DNA of 64,000 nt, taken from positions 124,001 to 188,000 of the forward strand of contig NZ_FTLX01000005.1 in NCBI RefSeq assembly GCF_900156125.1. The letters are read 5' to 3'. This document shows positions 35,059 to 43,014 of this stretch, one piece after another. Under the pieces are notes generated by a model that saw only the letters and a program-made list of their open reading frames with translations, made no database searches and had not been told where the DNA came from. The DNA comes from Domibacillus enclensis (GTDB lineage Bacteria; Bacillota; Bacilli; Bacillales; Domibacillaceae). The first letter of the stretch is position 1, and every line of letters begins with the position of its first letter. A program made the position numbers and the translations under genes.

Positions 35059-35439
35059 ATGCATCCAGGATATCCAAAGGTCGGCGATCCGATCCAGTCA
35101 TTCATTCAAGTGTGCGGCCAGCCGGCACCACAGTCTACAGACGACATGATTTTATTCGACATTCCCGGCATTAATGCGGTACTGACATGCTGGATTGACG
35201 AGGAAAAAAATGTACATAAGCTGTCAAGCTCCATGCCAATGGGAGCGCAGGCGGCAGTTGAGCTTGCCAAACGTTTTTTGCCGGAAGGAAGCTCGCCGGT
35301 TGAGACACATATTGACACGGAATCAGAAAAATTAAACGCGAACATTCAAACGTATGAATTTGAACAAAACGGACAAACGAAACAAGTGGGTATTACAGCT
35401 GACGAATCCGGTTCATTTACCGTAGCTGTCCAAACATAA
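35059..35439 (+). CDS. Hypothetical protein, 126 residues
   Basis: ATG 35059 has AAAGGAG 9 nt upstream; the long upstream extension to 34942 has no ribosome site. Soluble, acidic, alpha/beta (MHPGYPKVGDPIQSF at the start, then IPGINAVLTCWIDEEKNVHKL). No family recognised. Followed by a long hairpin. Confidence 0.7.
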   Translation: MHPGYPKVGDPIQSFIQVCGQPAPQSTDDMILFDIPGINAVLTCWIDEEKNVHKLSSSMPMGAQAAVELAKRFLPEGSSPVETHIDTESEKLNANIQTYEFEQNGQTKQVGITADESGSFTVAVQT

Positions 35440-35517
35440 AAGAGCTGGATAGGTCAGGGAGAAACGACTTCCTTTTTTTGCATAAAGAACTGGCTCATCA
35501 TCATAGAGATCAAAAAT

Positions 35518-35567
35518 GAAAGTCGAACGAATGCGATGTTTTCGCATGATTGTTCGGCTTTTTCTTT
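35518..35567 (+). terminator. Probable terminator hairpin
   Basis: Imperfect stem GTCGAAC..ATGCGA / TCGCAT..GTTCGGC followed by TTTTTC. Confidence 0.65.
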
Positions 35568-35732
35568 TGTTTAAACCCTTCTGTGCCAGGCTCTCCTTAT
35601 TTGATAATCCATATTTACTTATGTTCCCTGAAGTGAATTGGCTGAACATTTTAAAAATGACCGTTGTTCTCCCGTTCCTCAAGAAGTAAAATGAAAGAGA
35701 TGGATAGATCAATGCTGAGGACGGGTAATCAT

Positions 35733-36416
35733 ATGGAAAAACAAACAGTACAAAAAGAATTAAGCGGCTTTGTGGGGCGTCTTTTGCGTGAGAAGTTTGG
35801 AAAAGGGCCGGAAACGGTGTTTTCGACTGTATCGGATACAGTTGTCACTATTTATTTCACCGGGTTTTTATCCCCGCTGGAAAAATCGCTGATGCAAAAG
35901 GATCGCAGCCTTTACGTACAGGAAACACGAGATTTATTAATGGAGACGTTAATTGAGGAAATCAATGTATTCATTCATCAATATGCGGACCTTACCGTAA
36001 ATAAATTTTACTACGATTGGAATCTGGAGAAAGAATCTGGAATGTTCGTCGCGATTGGAGAGGGAGCGGTCGCGACTTCACCTTATCCAAATCAAGAAAA
36101 AGTGGAAAAAGCCATTATGAGAATAACGGAAAAAGCAGAAAAGCAGCCGGAAGCGGTGTTTTCTCATTTGATTAATGAGCGAACGCTTCTTATAATAAGG
36201 GAAGGTCTTTTAATAAACATTGAAAAAGAACTCAACCGGCTCGGCTTTCAGGAAACGTTAAAATTAGCCAAGCGAAACCTTGAACGCCGCCTTATTGGAG
36301 AACGCAGGCAGGAATTTGAACAGCATACAAGTGCGCAAATCGTCGATTACTTCGTCGATTGGGACTTTGACCATGATAAGAGCGCGATCTTGTTTGTTTT
36401 AAAACCCATTAAATAA
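35733..36416 (+). CDS. Tandem DUF2294 / MpsC-family protein
   Basis: 227 residues from ATG 35733 (MEKQTVQKEL; weak GAGG upstream). Two copies of the DUF2294 (MpsC) domain of about 105 residues: the first has GRLLREKFGKGPETVFSTVSDT, the second EAVFSHLINERTLLIIREG; each ends with a FxYDWN / FVDWDFDHDKS motif. In Staphylococcus MpsC belongs to a membrane-potential-generating system with MpsAB, but no mpsA or mpsB gene is near. Soluble. Confidence 0.82.
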   Translation: MEKQTVQKELSGFVGRLLREKFGKGPETVFSTVSDTVVTIYFTGFLSPLEKSLMQKDRSLYVQETRDLLMETLIEEINVFIHQYADLTVNKFYYDWNLEKESGMFVAIGEGAVATSPYPNQEKVEKAIMRITEKAEKQPEAVFSHLINERTLLIIREGLLINIEKELNRLGFQETLKLAKRNLERRLIGERRQEFEQHTSAQIVDYFVDWDFDHDKSAILFVLKPIK

Positions 36417-36449
36417 CGGCAGCAATAAGCCAGGCATGGAACTGGATAT

Positions 36450-36494
36450 AAGCCAAAAAGAAAAGGCAATCCGCCTTTCTTTTTGGCTTTTTTA
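36450..36494 (+). terminator. Rho-independent terminator
   Basis: AGCCAAAAAGAAAAGGC / GCCTTTCTTTTTGGCT with one bulge, then T7; it lies after the tandem MpsC gene. Confidence 0.88.
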
Positions 36495-36518
36495 TTTATT
36501 AAAAAAAGGGGACTGATC

Positions 36519-37052
36519 ATGCGAGAACAAAACAGTAATGAAACAGAAAAACCTGTACATATCGCGTACTGCTTCGCTAGCAACGATTCGTATATACATA
36601 ATGTGGTGGAATACATTAAAGAAGGGATTGAAAAAGGGGAGCACGTTTTGCTGGTGGAAAACAAAAAGTGTCTTGCTCTTATACAAGCAAAGCTTCATGC
36701 CATTTTTACGGACCAGCAGCTGCAGCGGCTTCATGCGGAAGACAATTTCGATTTTTACTTCTCCAATCAGACCTTCGACCCCGGGCGAATTCTCGGCCAG
36801 TTTCATAAGTCGACCGAACTATATGTGAACCAGGGAGTGCGGACGTGGGGCCATGTGGAGTGGGGTACAGCAGACAATGCCCAGCACGTGGGTGTATACG
36901 AAAAACGGTTAAGTGAGCGCTTGTCCTGCCAGCCCATTACAGCGGTTTGTGCTTATAATGAAGACCGTGTATTACCCGATTTGAAAAAAGTGCTCCATGA
37001 AACGCATGATTACGTGATGACAGACGCCGATTGGAAAAATCATGCGTTATAA
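36519..37052 (+). CDS. MEDS domain protein
   Basis: 177 residues; ATG 36519 after AAAGGGG. The MEDS (DcmR-type sensory) domain spans nearly the whole protein: HIAYCFASNDSYIHNVVEYI at the N-terminus, GEHVLLVENKK, the conserved GVRTWGHVEWG and AVCAYNEDRV. MEDS modules sense small organic ligands or act in anti-sigma and sporulation signalling; here there is no attached kinase or DNA-binding domain. It is followed by the EAL and GGDEF genes on the same strand. Confidence 0.82.
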   Translation: MREQNSNETEKPVHIAYCFASNDSYIHNVVEYIKEGIEKGEHVLLVENKKCLALIQAKLHAIFTDQQLQRLHAEDNFDFYFSNQTFDPGRILGQFHKSTELYVNQGVRTWGHVEWGTADNAQHVGVYEKRLSERLSCQPITAVCAYNEDRVLPDLKKVLHETHDYVMTDADWKNHAL

Positions 37053-37180
37053 TATGTGACCTTTTGTGACATACAATGAAACTTTTCGGGCGGAAACGAA
37101 GAAAACAATGTATACTAAGGAGATTAGAGACAGGCGCCATTTTTTAGAAGCGCTTGGAAGCATGAAGAAGGGGAAGTTAG

Positions 37181-38410
37181 ATGGGACATACGATCAATCA
37201 AATAAACCATCGGACGAAGTCTAAACCAATCGATCTTCAGCAGGTCATTCCTTATTTCCAGCCCATTATCGGAGCTGATCAGCAGCAGGTGTGGGGATAT
37301 GAGGTGCTCGGCCGTGTGCATTCTTCCTCGGGCATTCAATCGCTTGGTCCGTTTTTTGGAGATCCGGAAGCCGATCCCGCTCTGCAGCGTCAGGTAGACC
37401 GGCATATAAGAGAGCTGGCGTTGAACAAATTCGTTGAAGAAAAAAAGACTGGTCACTTGTTTATTAATGTGAATCCCGACTGGCTCCGCATGGACTGGCA
37501 GGAAGGCGACAAAGACTGGATCACAAGGCACGGCATTGAACCGGAACGAATTGTGCTTGAGGTCACCGAGTTTTTGTTTTCAATAAAAGAACAAGACATG
37601 CTGAATATGCTGAATTATTACAAAGAGCTCGGCTGTAAAATTGCGATTGATGATGTTGGCAAAGGCTTCAGCAATCTTGACCGCATTGCCTCTTTTTTAC
37701 CGGATATCATTAAAGTGGACATTCATTTGTTAAAAAGCAGTACGCAGTCCCAGTCCTTCATGGATGTACTTCATTCCTTATCGGTCCTGGCCAGACGAAT
37801 GGGTGCGTCACTCCTGTTCGAAGGAATGGAAACAGAGGATGAATGGCAAAACGCCTGGAAAAGCGGCGGCCGTTTTTATCAAGGCTACCTGTTCGCCCGG
37901 CCGGCTTCTCATTTTCAGGAAATCGCAGTGCCAATCCAGCAGAAAATGAACGGGCTGATTGAGCAGCTTGTGGAAAAAGAGCTGACCGTTTGGAACCGCC
38001 AGTTTAAGCTTGAGCAGCTTTTGAATCATAAGATGCTGCAAATATTAGACACGTTTCCTTATCTGGCAGACCCGGCTGCGTATTTAACAGAGTTGACGGT
38101 TGATGTAAAAGAGTACTGCTATCGCATTTACATCTGTGACAGTAAAGGAAATCAAATAACAGCGAATTACATAATGGTGGACGGGGACTGGCAGAAGCAG
38201 CCGGAATACCGAGGGAAAAACTGGAGCTGGCGCCCGTATTTTCTGCACAATATCGCCAAGATGAAGATTGATGAAAAAGGCATCTTGTCTGAAGAATATC
38301 AGGACTTGGAAACGAATGTCCGTATCCGAACCTTTTCTTATCCTATTCAAAATGGCTACCTGTTCCTTGACTTGATGGTTGATCTGAAAAAAGCCTTATT
38401 CAATGCATGA
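37181..38410 (+). CDS. ykuI: EAL-domain protein, YkuI-like
   Basis: 409 residues; ATG 37181 with GAAGGGGAAG. The N-terminal EAL domain (about 20-260) has GYEVLGR (Glu41), FINVNPDWL, LEVTEF, IDDVGKGFSN and EGMET, so metal and substrate ligands seem largely present. The C-terminal PAS-like domain (about 270-405) is that of B. subtilis YkuI (407 residues), whose crystal form binds c-di-GMP. Enzyme activity in YkuI is doubtful, so a c-di-GMP receptor role is equally possible. A diguanylate cyclase gene follows. Confidence 0.9.
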   Translation: MGHTINQINHRTKSKPIDLQQVIPYFQPIIGADQQQVWGYEVLGRVHSSSGIQSLGPFFGDPEADPALQRQVDRHIRELALNKFVEEKKTGHLFINVNPDWLRMDWQEGDKDWITRHGIEPERIVLEVTEFLFSIKEQDMLNMLNYYKELGCKIAIDDVGKGFSNLDRIASFLPDIIKVDIHLLKSSTQSQSFMDVLHSLSVLARRMGASLLFEGMETEDEWQNAWKSGGRFYQGYLFARPASHFQEIAVPIQQKMNGLIEQLVEKELTVWNRQFKLEQLLNHKMLQILDTFPYLADPAAYLTELTVDVKEYCYRIYICDSKGNQITANYIMVDGDWQKQPEYRGKNWSWRPYFLHNIAKMKIDEKGILSEEYQDLETNVRIRTFSYPIQNGYLFLDLMVDLKKALFNA

Positions 38411-38464
38411 AAAGATGCTATACTGTGAGAAAAAACCTGTTTGTCGAAAGGCGGGTTCCATGAA

Positions 38465-39616
38465 ATGATAGCAGATTGGCGCAGGGCATTCAGAAAAAGT
38501 GCATGGCAGGACAATGTATCAGCAGTCAATATACAGCGGATTTACCGGCTGTCCTTTATCGCTGTTCCGATCCATGTGGCACACATTATTTTGTTTTGGT
38601 TCGCTTTATCACCGGGGGACAGCGATAAAACGGTTCAATGGAAATACGCGATTATGCTTCTGCACGCCAGTATGAGCCTTGTGGCGATTGGGACAGGAGC
38701 AGCCGCCTGGAAGCTGAAAAAACACAATGGCGTTCAAAAAACAAAAGCGATTGTGCTCCAGCAGCTGCTCATCTTTTCCTGGCTGCTGTTTGGCATTCTG
38801 GTCGCCTGGGCTGACTTGCTCGTTTCAGCCAGCATCACGCCGTTTTTAATGGCGTGTCTTGGCGTGGCGGTTGTTTTTTTGATTCCGCCGCTCTTTTCTG
38901 TTCTGCAGTATATGACCGCTTTTTTGTTTTTTCAACTCATGCTGACCTGGACGAGCCATTCAGCCGATATTTTGCTTTCCTTGCGGGTGAACGCACTGAC
39001 GCTGCTGGGCATCAGTCTTGGTGTTTCCGTTTTTTTATGGCGGATGCACGAGGAGCGCATGAGGCAGCAGGAAAAAATCGAAAGTCAAAACCGGTTCCTT
39101 GAGCAGGCAAACGAGGAGCTTGCGTGGACGGCTTCGCATGATTCATTGACCGGTTTAATCAATCGCCCGACGTTTATTCAAAAAGCAGATGAATGGCTGA
39201 ATCAAGGCATTTTATCAGGGTTAATTGTAATGGATATCGATTTATTCAAACAAGTGAACGATCAACATGGGCATCCAGCAGGGGACGCCATCTTAAAAAG
39301 TGTGGCCGATCTTTTACGGCAGTCAGTTGGAATGGAAGGGATAACCGGAAGACTCGGTGGCGAGGAGTTTGTGGTTTTAATACCGGACTCAGACGAGCAC
39401 GCAAGCTCGCAGACGGCTGAAAGGCTGCGCCAGACGATTGAAGAGTACGTGTTTCTCAATGACATCCGCATTACAGCGAGCTTCGGAGTGGCTGAAATGA
39501 ACGGGACCTTTGCGGCGAGCTATCATGCAGCAGACGAAGCATTGTATAGAGCAAAAAAATCCGGTCGAAACCGTGTGGAAGCCGGACAGCCTCAAACCGA
39601 CTCTACATTCGTATAA
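38465..39616 (+). CDS. Membrane GGDEF-domain diguanylate cyclase
   Basis: 383 residues; ATG 38465 (weak AAAGGCGGG site; TTG 38441 is the alternative). Six hydrophobic segments (about 25-195), a short coiled coil (EERMRQQEKIESQNRFLEQ) and a GGDEF domain (about 220-375) with active site GGEEF. The allosteric RxxD inhibitory site that normally lies five residues upstream is absent, so product inhibition may be lost. Synthesises c-di-GMP; with the adjacent YkuI-like protein it suggests a local c-di-GMP module. The stop codon touches the terminator at 39615. Confidence 0.9.
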   Translation: MIADWRRAFRKSAWQDNVSAVNIQRIYRLSFIAVPIHVAHIILFWFALSPGDSDKTVQWKYAIMLLHASMSLVAIGTGAAAWKLKKHNGVQKTKAIVLQQLLIFSWLLFGILVAWADLLVSASITPFLMACLGVAVVFLIPPLFSVLQYMTAFLFFQLMLTWTSHSADILLSLRVNALTLLGISLGVSVFLWRMHEERMRQQEKIESQNRFLEQANEELAWTASHDSLTGLINRPTFIQKADEWLNQGILSGLIVMDIDLFKQVNDQHGHPAGDAILKSVADLLRQSVGMEGITGRLGGEEFVVLIPDSDEHASSQTAERLRQTIEEYVFLNDIRITASFGVAEMNGTFAASYHAADEALYRAKKSGRNRVEAGQPQTDSTFV

Positions 39617-39660
39617 CAAAACAAAACACGCACCCTAGGCGGAGCGTGTTTTGTTTTGTT
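39615..39660. terminator. Bidirectional terminator with 17-bp perfect arms
   Basis: AACAAAACAAAACACGC (39615-39631) and its complement (39644-39660). The left arm begins in the GGDEF stop codon; the loop contains the stop codon (39635-39637) of the HPr-like gene. Confidence 0.85.
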
Positions 39661-39892
39661 CAAAAGCGGCACCGATTGCTTTGATCGCCTCGTACTCGTC
39701 CATTCCTTTGGCGGTCAGGGTCATCTCACCCGTTGTCGAGCCAAGCGAAAGAAGCCCCATAATCGATTTCACGTTCACTTTCCGATGTTGATATTCAAGG
39801 AAAACATCAGAAACGAACTGGCTGGCCAGGTGAACAACAGGGACGGCGGTTTCCGGCAAAAAGCCGTTTATATAAACTGTTTTGACGAACAT
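39635..39892 (-). CDS. HPr-like phosphocarrier paralogue lacking the catalytic His
   Basis: 85 residues from ATG 39892 (weak AAAGGTC site). The fold is HPr: SQFVSDVFLEYQHRKVNVKSIMGLLSLG and DEYEAIKAI. The Ser46 region (KSIMG, Ser43 here) used by HPr kinase is kept, but the active loop reads GFLPETA in place of GxHARPA: the phosphorylatable His and the Arg are gone. It thus cannot pass PEP-derived phosphate and is more like Crh, a regulatory paralogue. C-terminal residues NKTRSA are encoded by the terminator. Confidence 0.83.
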   Translation of the reverse strand: MFVKTVYINGFLPETAVPVVHLASQFVSDVFLEYQHRKVNVKSIMGLLSLGSTTGEMTLTAKGMDEYEAIKAIGAAFEQNKTRSA

Positions 39893-40058
39893 CTCGTTCA
39901 GACCTTTCATTTTAAAATGACAGTATTCATTATACCCAGTCCTGTAGAAAAAAGAACCTCTAAATTGTAGAATTTTTTTAAGAATCATAACGTCTAACCG
40001 TCTCTTCATTAGGGTATAGACTATGGTTCTACTTTGAGGAAAAGGAGTTTTGCAATTG

Positions 40059-42008
40059 ATGAAGAAGCTGCTGCTGCCGGTCATGGGCGCAACATTATGC
40101 ATGAATCCGCTCTTTACACAGGCGGATGAAAGGAAGAAGGAAACGGTTATCGTGATATCGTTCGACGGTATGCGCCAGGATGTAACAGAGGACTATATGG
40201 AATCCGGGGTGATGCCGAATGTACAAAAGCTGAGAGAGCACGGTGTCTGGGCCGGCGCGCCTGAAACCATTACCCCGTCTTTAACGGCACCCTCCCACGC
40301 AGCGATGTCGACAGGTGCGAGGCCTGCAAAAACGGGTGTCGTCAGCAATCAGTTTCACGATCCGGAAAAAAAGTTTAACAATAAAGACGATGCTTTTCAT
40401 ACAACGTTAGATGTAGCGCCGATTTGGTCCGTCGCGAGCCAGCAGGGTAAAACAACGGCAACGGTTGCTTTTCCCGGCGCTAACCCGGAGACGAAAAACC
40501 AGTCGGCGGATTATACGGTTTTTTATGGCGATACATGGGCAAAAAGCAGCTTGGATAAGCTTTCCTTTCAGCCGGCATCGGGATGGAGCGGCTCGATTGA
40601 AAGCTTCAGTCCATTAAAGGAAGCCGAGTGGCCGCTGAAGCTGAAAGGAGCAGAGAACCGAAAGCTGGTTGTGCTTGCAGCCGACACAACCGACGACAGC
40701 ACAGTGAATTATGACCAGTTTTTTGTGTCTGAAACAAAAGAGACAACTGGGATGAACGAACCGGTAACATCCAATGAGTGGGGAACGGTGCCGCTTCAGG
40801 TTAAGGAGGAATCAGCTGGCTTCTCATTTAAAATCAAGCAAAAGCCGTCGGATTTAACCAGGCCCGTTCCTGTGTTTCGAACAGCGGTAACGTCAGGTAT
40901 TTTGGAGGGCCCAGCCGGTTTTAAAGAAGCGATCACGGATGAATTCGGCTTTTTCCCAGTTGAATCAGAAGATAAAGCGTTTGAAGAAAAATGGATTACC
41001 CGAACGGAATACGAAGAAATCAGTGCCCGCTTTACGACGTGGATCACCGATGTTTCTCTTTATATTAAACAAACCTATAAGCCGGATGCGCTCTTTTTTT
41101 ATGGTCCGCAAATCGATCATGAGGCCCATCATTATACGATGACCGATCCACGCCAGACCTGCTACACAAAGGAAAAAGCAGCGCTGTACGACAGCTATGT
41201 GAAGTGGGCTTACAAGCTCGCGGATGAGACGGTTGGAAAAACGATGCAGGCAATGGATGAACAGGATCATTTATTTGTCGTATCGGATCATGGTATGGAG
41301 GCCGCCCACACGATGCTTGAGCCGAATGCTGTTCTGAAGCAGGCCGGGCTGCTTGCTGTTACGAAAAAAGGAAACATTGATTACAGCAAGACGAAAGCGT
41401 ATGCTGTGCCCAGCGGATCAGTGGCACATGTGTACATTCAAGCTCAAAGCACGGAAAAGAACGGTATTGTCCCGGATGAAGAATTCGATGATGTTCAGCG
41501 GCAGGTGATTGAAGCCTTTAGGAAATCAAACGTAGCTTTGAGCAATCAAAACCAAATCCTTGAATTGGCAATCGAAGCCGTTCTTTCGGAAAAAGAGGAG
41601 GATCTGCTGTCAAGGCTTCCAGAAGCAACGATGAAGGATGTGTGGAAGGCAGGAATCAACAAATCCATTCACCCATATCACGTGATGTATTCGTCATCGA
41701 ACCTGGAGGAAAAAGTACTTGGCCATGAGCATGCCGGCGATATTCTTTTAATTGGGGCTCCGGGCTACATGATGGCAAATGGAACGGAAAGAGGGGTGAA
41801 GCCGGCCGAGGAGCTGGGCACGCACGGCGGTGATTCGACGAAGCAGGACTTGCGCCCGGTGTTTATGGCTTCCGGCTCTGCGGTGAAAGAGGGAGAAACA
41901 ATCGGGAAAACGTCAACGATGGATCTGGCGCCGACACTATATGACCTGCTAGGGATTGATTCCCCGGATTTTGTGGAGGGTGAAATACTGGATGAATTAT
42001 GGAAATGA
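40059..42008 (+). CDS. Secreted nucleotide pyrophosphatase/phosphodiesterase family protein
   Basis: 649 residues. ATG 40059 follows AAGGAG by 11 nt; TTG 40056 at 8 nt is possible. A signal peptide (MKKLLLPVMGATLCMNPLFT, cleavage near TQA-DE) precedes an alkaline-phosphatase-superfamily domain: metal Asp36 in SFDGMRQD, nucleophile Thr76 in PSLTAPSH, and metal ligands in QIDHEAHHY, SDHGMEAAHT and GTHGGDS. Large insertions distinguish it from classical alkaline phosphatase. It hydrolyses extracellular phosphodiesters or pyrophosphates, probably for phosphate or nucleoside scavenging. Followed by repeat array A2. Confidence 0.88.
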   Translation: MKKLLLPVMGATLCMNPLFTQADERKKETVIVISFDGMRQDVTEDYMESGVMPNVQKLREHGVWAGAPETITPSLTAPSHAAMSTGARPAKTGVVSNQFHDPEKKFNNKDDAFHTTLDVAPIWSVASQQGKTTATVAFPGANPETKNQSADYTVFYGDTWAKSSLDKLSFQPASGWSGSIESFSPLKEAEWPLKLKGAENRKLVVLAADTTDDSTVNYDQFFVSETKETTGMNEPVTSNEWGTVPLQVKEESAGFSFKIKQKPSDLTRPVPVFRTAVTSGILEGPAGFKEAITDEFGFFPVESEDKAFEEKWITRTEYEEISARFTTWITDVSLYIKQTYKPDALFFYGPQIDHEAHHYTMTDPRQTCYTKEKAALYDSYVKWAYKLADETVGKTMQAMDEQDHLFVVSDHGMEAAHTMLEPNAVLKQAGLLAVTKKGNIDYSKTKAYAVPSGSVAHVYIQAQSTEKNGIVPDEEFDDVQRQVIEAFRKSNVALSNQNQILELAIEAVLSEKEEDLLSRLPEATMKDVWKAGINKSIHPYHVMYSSSNLEEKVLGHEHAGDILLIGAPGYMMANGTERGVKPAEELGTHGGDSTKQDLRPVFMASGSAVKEGETIGKTSTMDLAPTLYDLLGIDSPDFVEGEILDELWK

Positions 42009-42051
42009 AAAAGGTTTACGAGTGTGACACATGCAGGTGAAGAGCAAGAGC

Positions 42052-42164
42052 TAACGCCGATAAAATGAAAATAGCGCTGATATCCTCCTGCCTATCGCCG
42101 GTATCCTCAAAATACCGGCGATAGACTGACCGATATCAGCGCTAAATAAAATATACCGGCGATA
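42052..42164. repeat. Beaded inverted-repeat array A2 (core CGCCGATATC)
   Basis: Three forward 13-bp units (42052, 42072, 42093) and three reversed ones (42111, 42132, 42152). The inner pair gives a 13-bp perfect stem with a 7-nt loop, the middle pair is a perfect 13-bp match (TAGCGCTGATATC), and the outer pair matches 10 of 13. Between stems the two sides carry equal 7-nt internal loops. The whole element of 113 bp folds on itself. Related to array A1 at 7211. Confidence 0.88.
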
Positions 42165-42282
42165 CAGGAGGCTCTGTACTCTTTTTGCATACAAAAAAAC
42201 GGGTCTACGCGCTTAGTTAAGCTGCTTATCTTTGTATATGATAACTTTTCTCCAACCTCTTTATTTTTTTACGCTAAAGTAA

Positions 42283-42312
42283 TTGACAAGGAAAATAACG
42301 AAATGTTATTAT
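42283..42312 (+). promoter_or_regulatory. Sigma-A promoter of the CarD-family gene
   Basis: -35 TTGACA (42283-42288), 18-bp spacer, -10 TATTAT (42307-42312); an overlapping TATAAT at 42310 is 21 bp away. Confidence 0.75.
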
Positions 42313-42380
42313 AATAAATTCGATTAAAAATGAAAAGTATGCTATCCTTAGTGGAGATACATTCCATGGAGGTGGAGCAT

Positions 42381-42872
42381 TTGTTTGAAGTAGGCGACAA
42401 AGTTGTGTACCCGATGCATGGAGCTGGCGTGATAAAAGCCATTGAAGAAAAAGAACTGTTCGGTAAAAAGCAAAGCTTTCTGATTATGGCGTTTCCGGTG
42501 AAAAATATTCAAGTGATGATTCCGATTTCGAAGATTGATCATTCAGGAATGAGGCTTGTACTGGAACAATCCGCAATGGAACAGGTTATCTACACCGTTC
42601 AGCGGGGAGACATGGATCAGTCACTGGATTATAAACAGCGATTCAAACAAAACACTGAAAAAATGAAAACGGGCGAAACAAGTGCAGGTGCTGAGGTCAT
42701 AAGAGACTTAATGATCGTCAAACAAGTGAAGCCGTTAAACTCCAACGAGAAAACAATGCTCAGAGAAGCGATGCAGTTTCTAATTAGTGAAATTGAAATG
42801 AGCAACAGTCTAACGGAACAGCAGGCTTCTGACTTATTTAATGAGCATTTTAAAGCAGAAAAAATCGGTTAA
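42381..42872 (+). CDS. CarD-family transcriptional regulator (CdnL/YdeB-like)
   Basis: 163 residues. Start TTG 42381, 5 nt after GGAGGTGG; ATG 42372, in the same frame, lies inside that ribosome site. The N-terminal Tudor-like RNA-polymerase interaction domain is clear (LFEVGDKVVYPMHGAGVIKA, MIPISKID) and is followed by a helical DNA-binding domain (RYKQ-like, then KPLNSNEKTMLREAMQFL). CarD proteins bind RNAP beta and stabilise open complexes. Monocistronic, with a strong promoter and a small terminator. Confidence 0.9.
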   Translation: MFEVGDKVVYPMHGAGVIKAIEEKELFGKKQSFLIMAFPVKNIQVMIPISKIDHSGMRLVLEQSAMEQVIYTVQRGDMDQSLDYKQRFKQNTEKMKTGETSAGAEVIRDLMIVKQVKPLNSNEKTMLREAMQFLISEIEMSNSLTEQQASDLFNEHFKAEKIG

Positions 42873-42886
42873 ATGAAGAGTGTGAT

Positions 42887-42909
42887 AAAAAAGCTGAAAA
42901 GCTTTTTTT
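42887..42909 (+). terminator. Short terminator hairpin
   Basis: AAAAAGCT / AGCTTTTT around GAAA. Confidence 0.7.
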
Positions 42910-43014
42910 ATTTTGGTTTTTTTGCCGAATGTGAAGATAATAATAGTTGCAATGTCCTATATGCATCCTCCATAATGAAAATAGATTGTAATTTGAAGAA
43001 TGCGGAGGATCACC

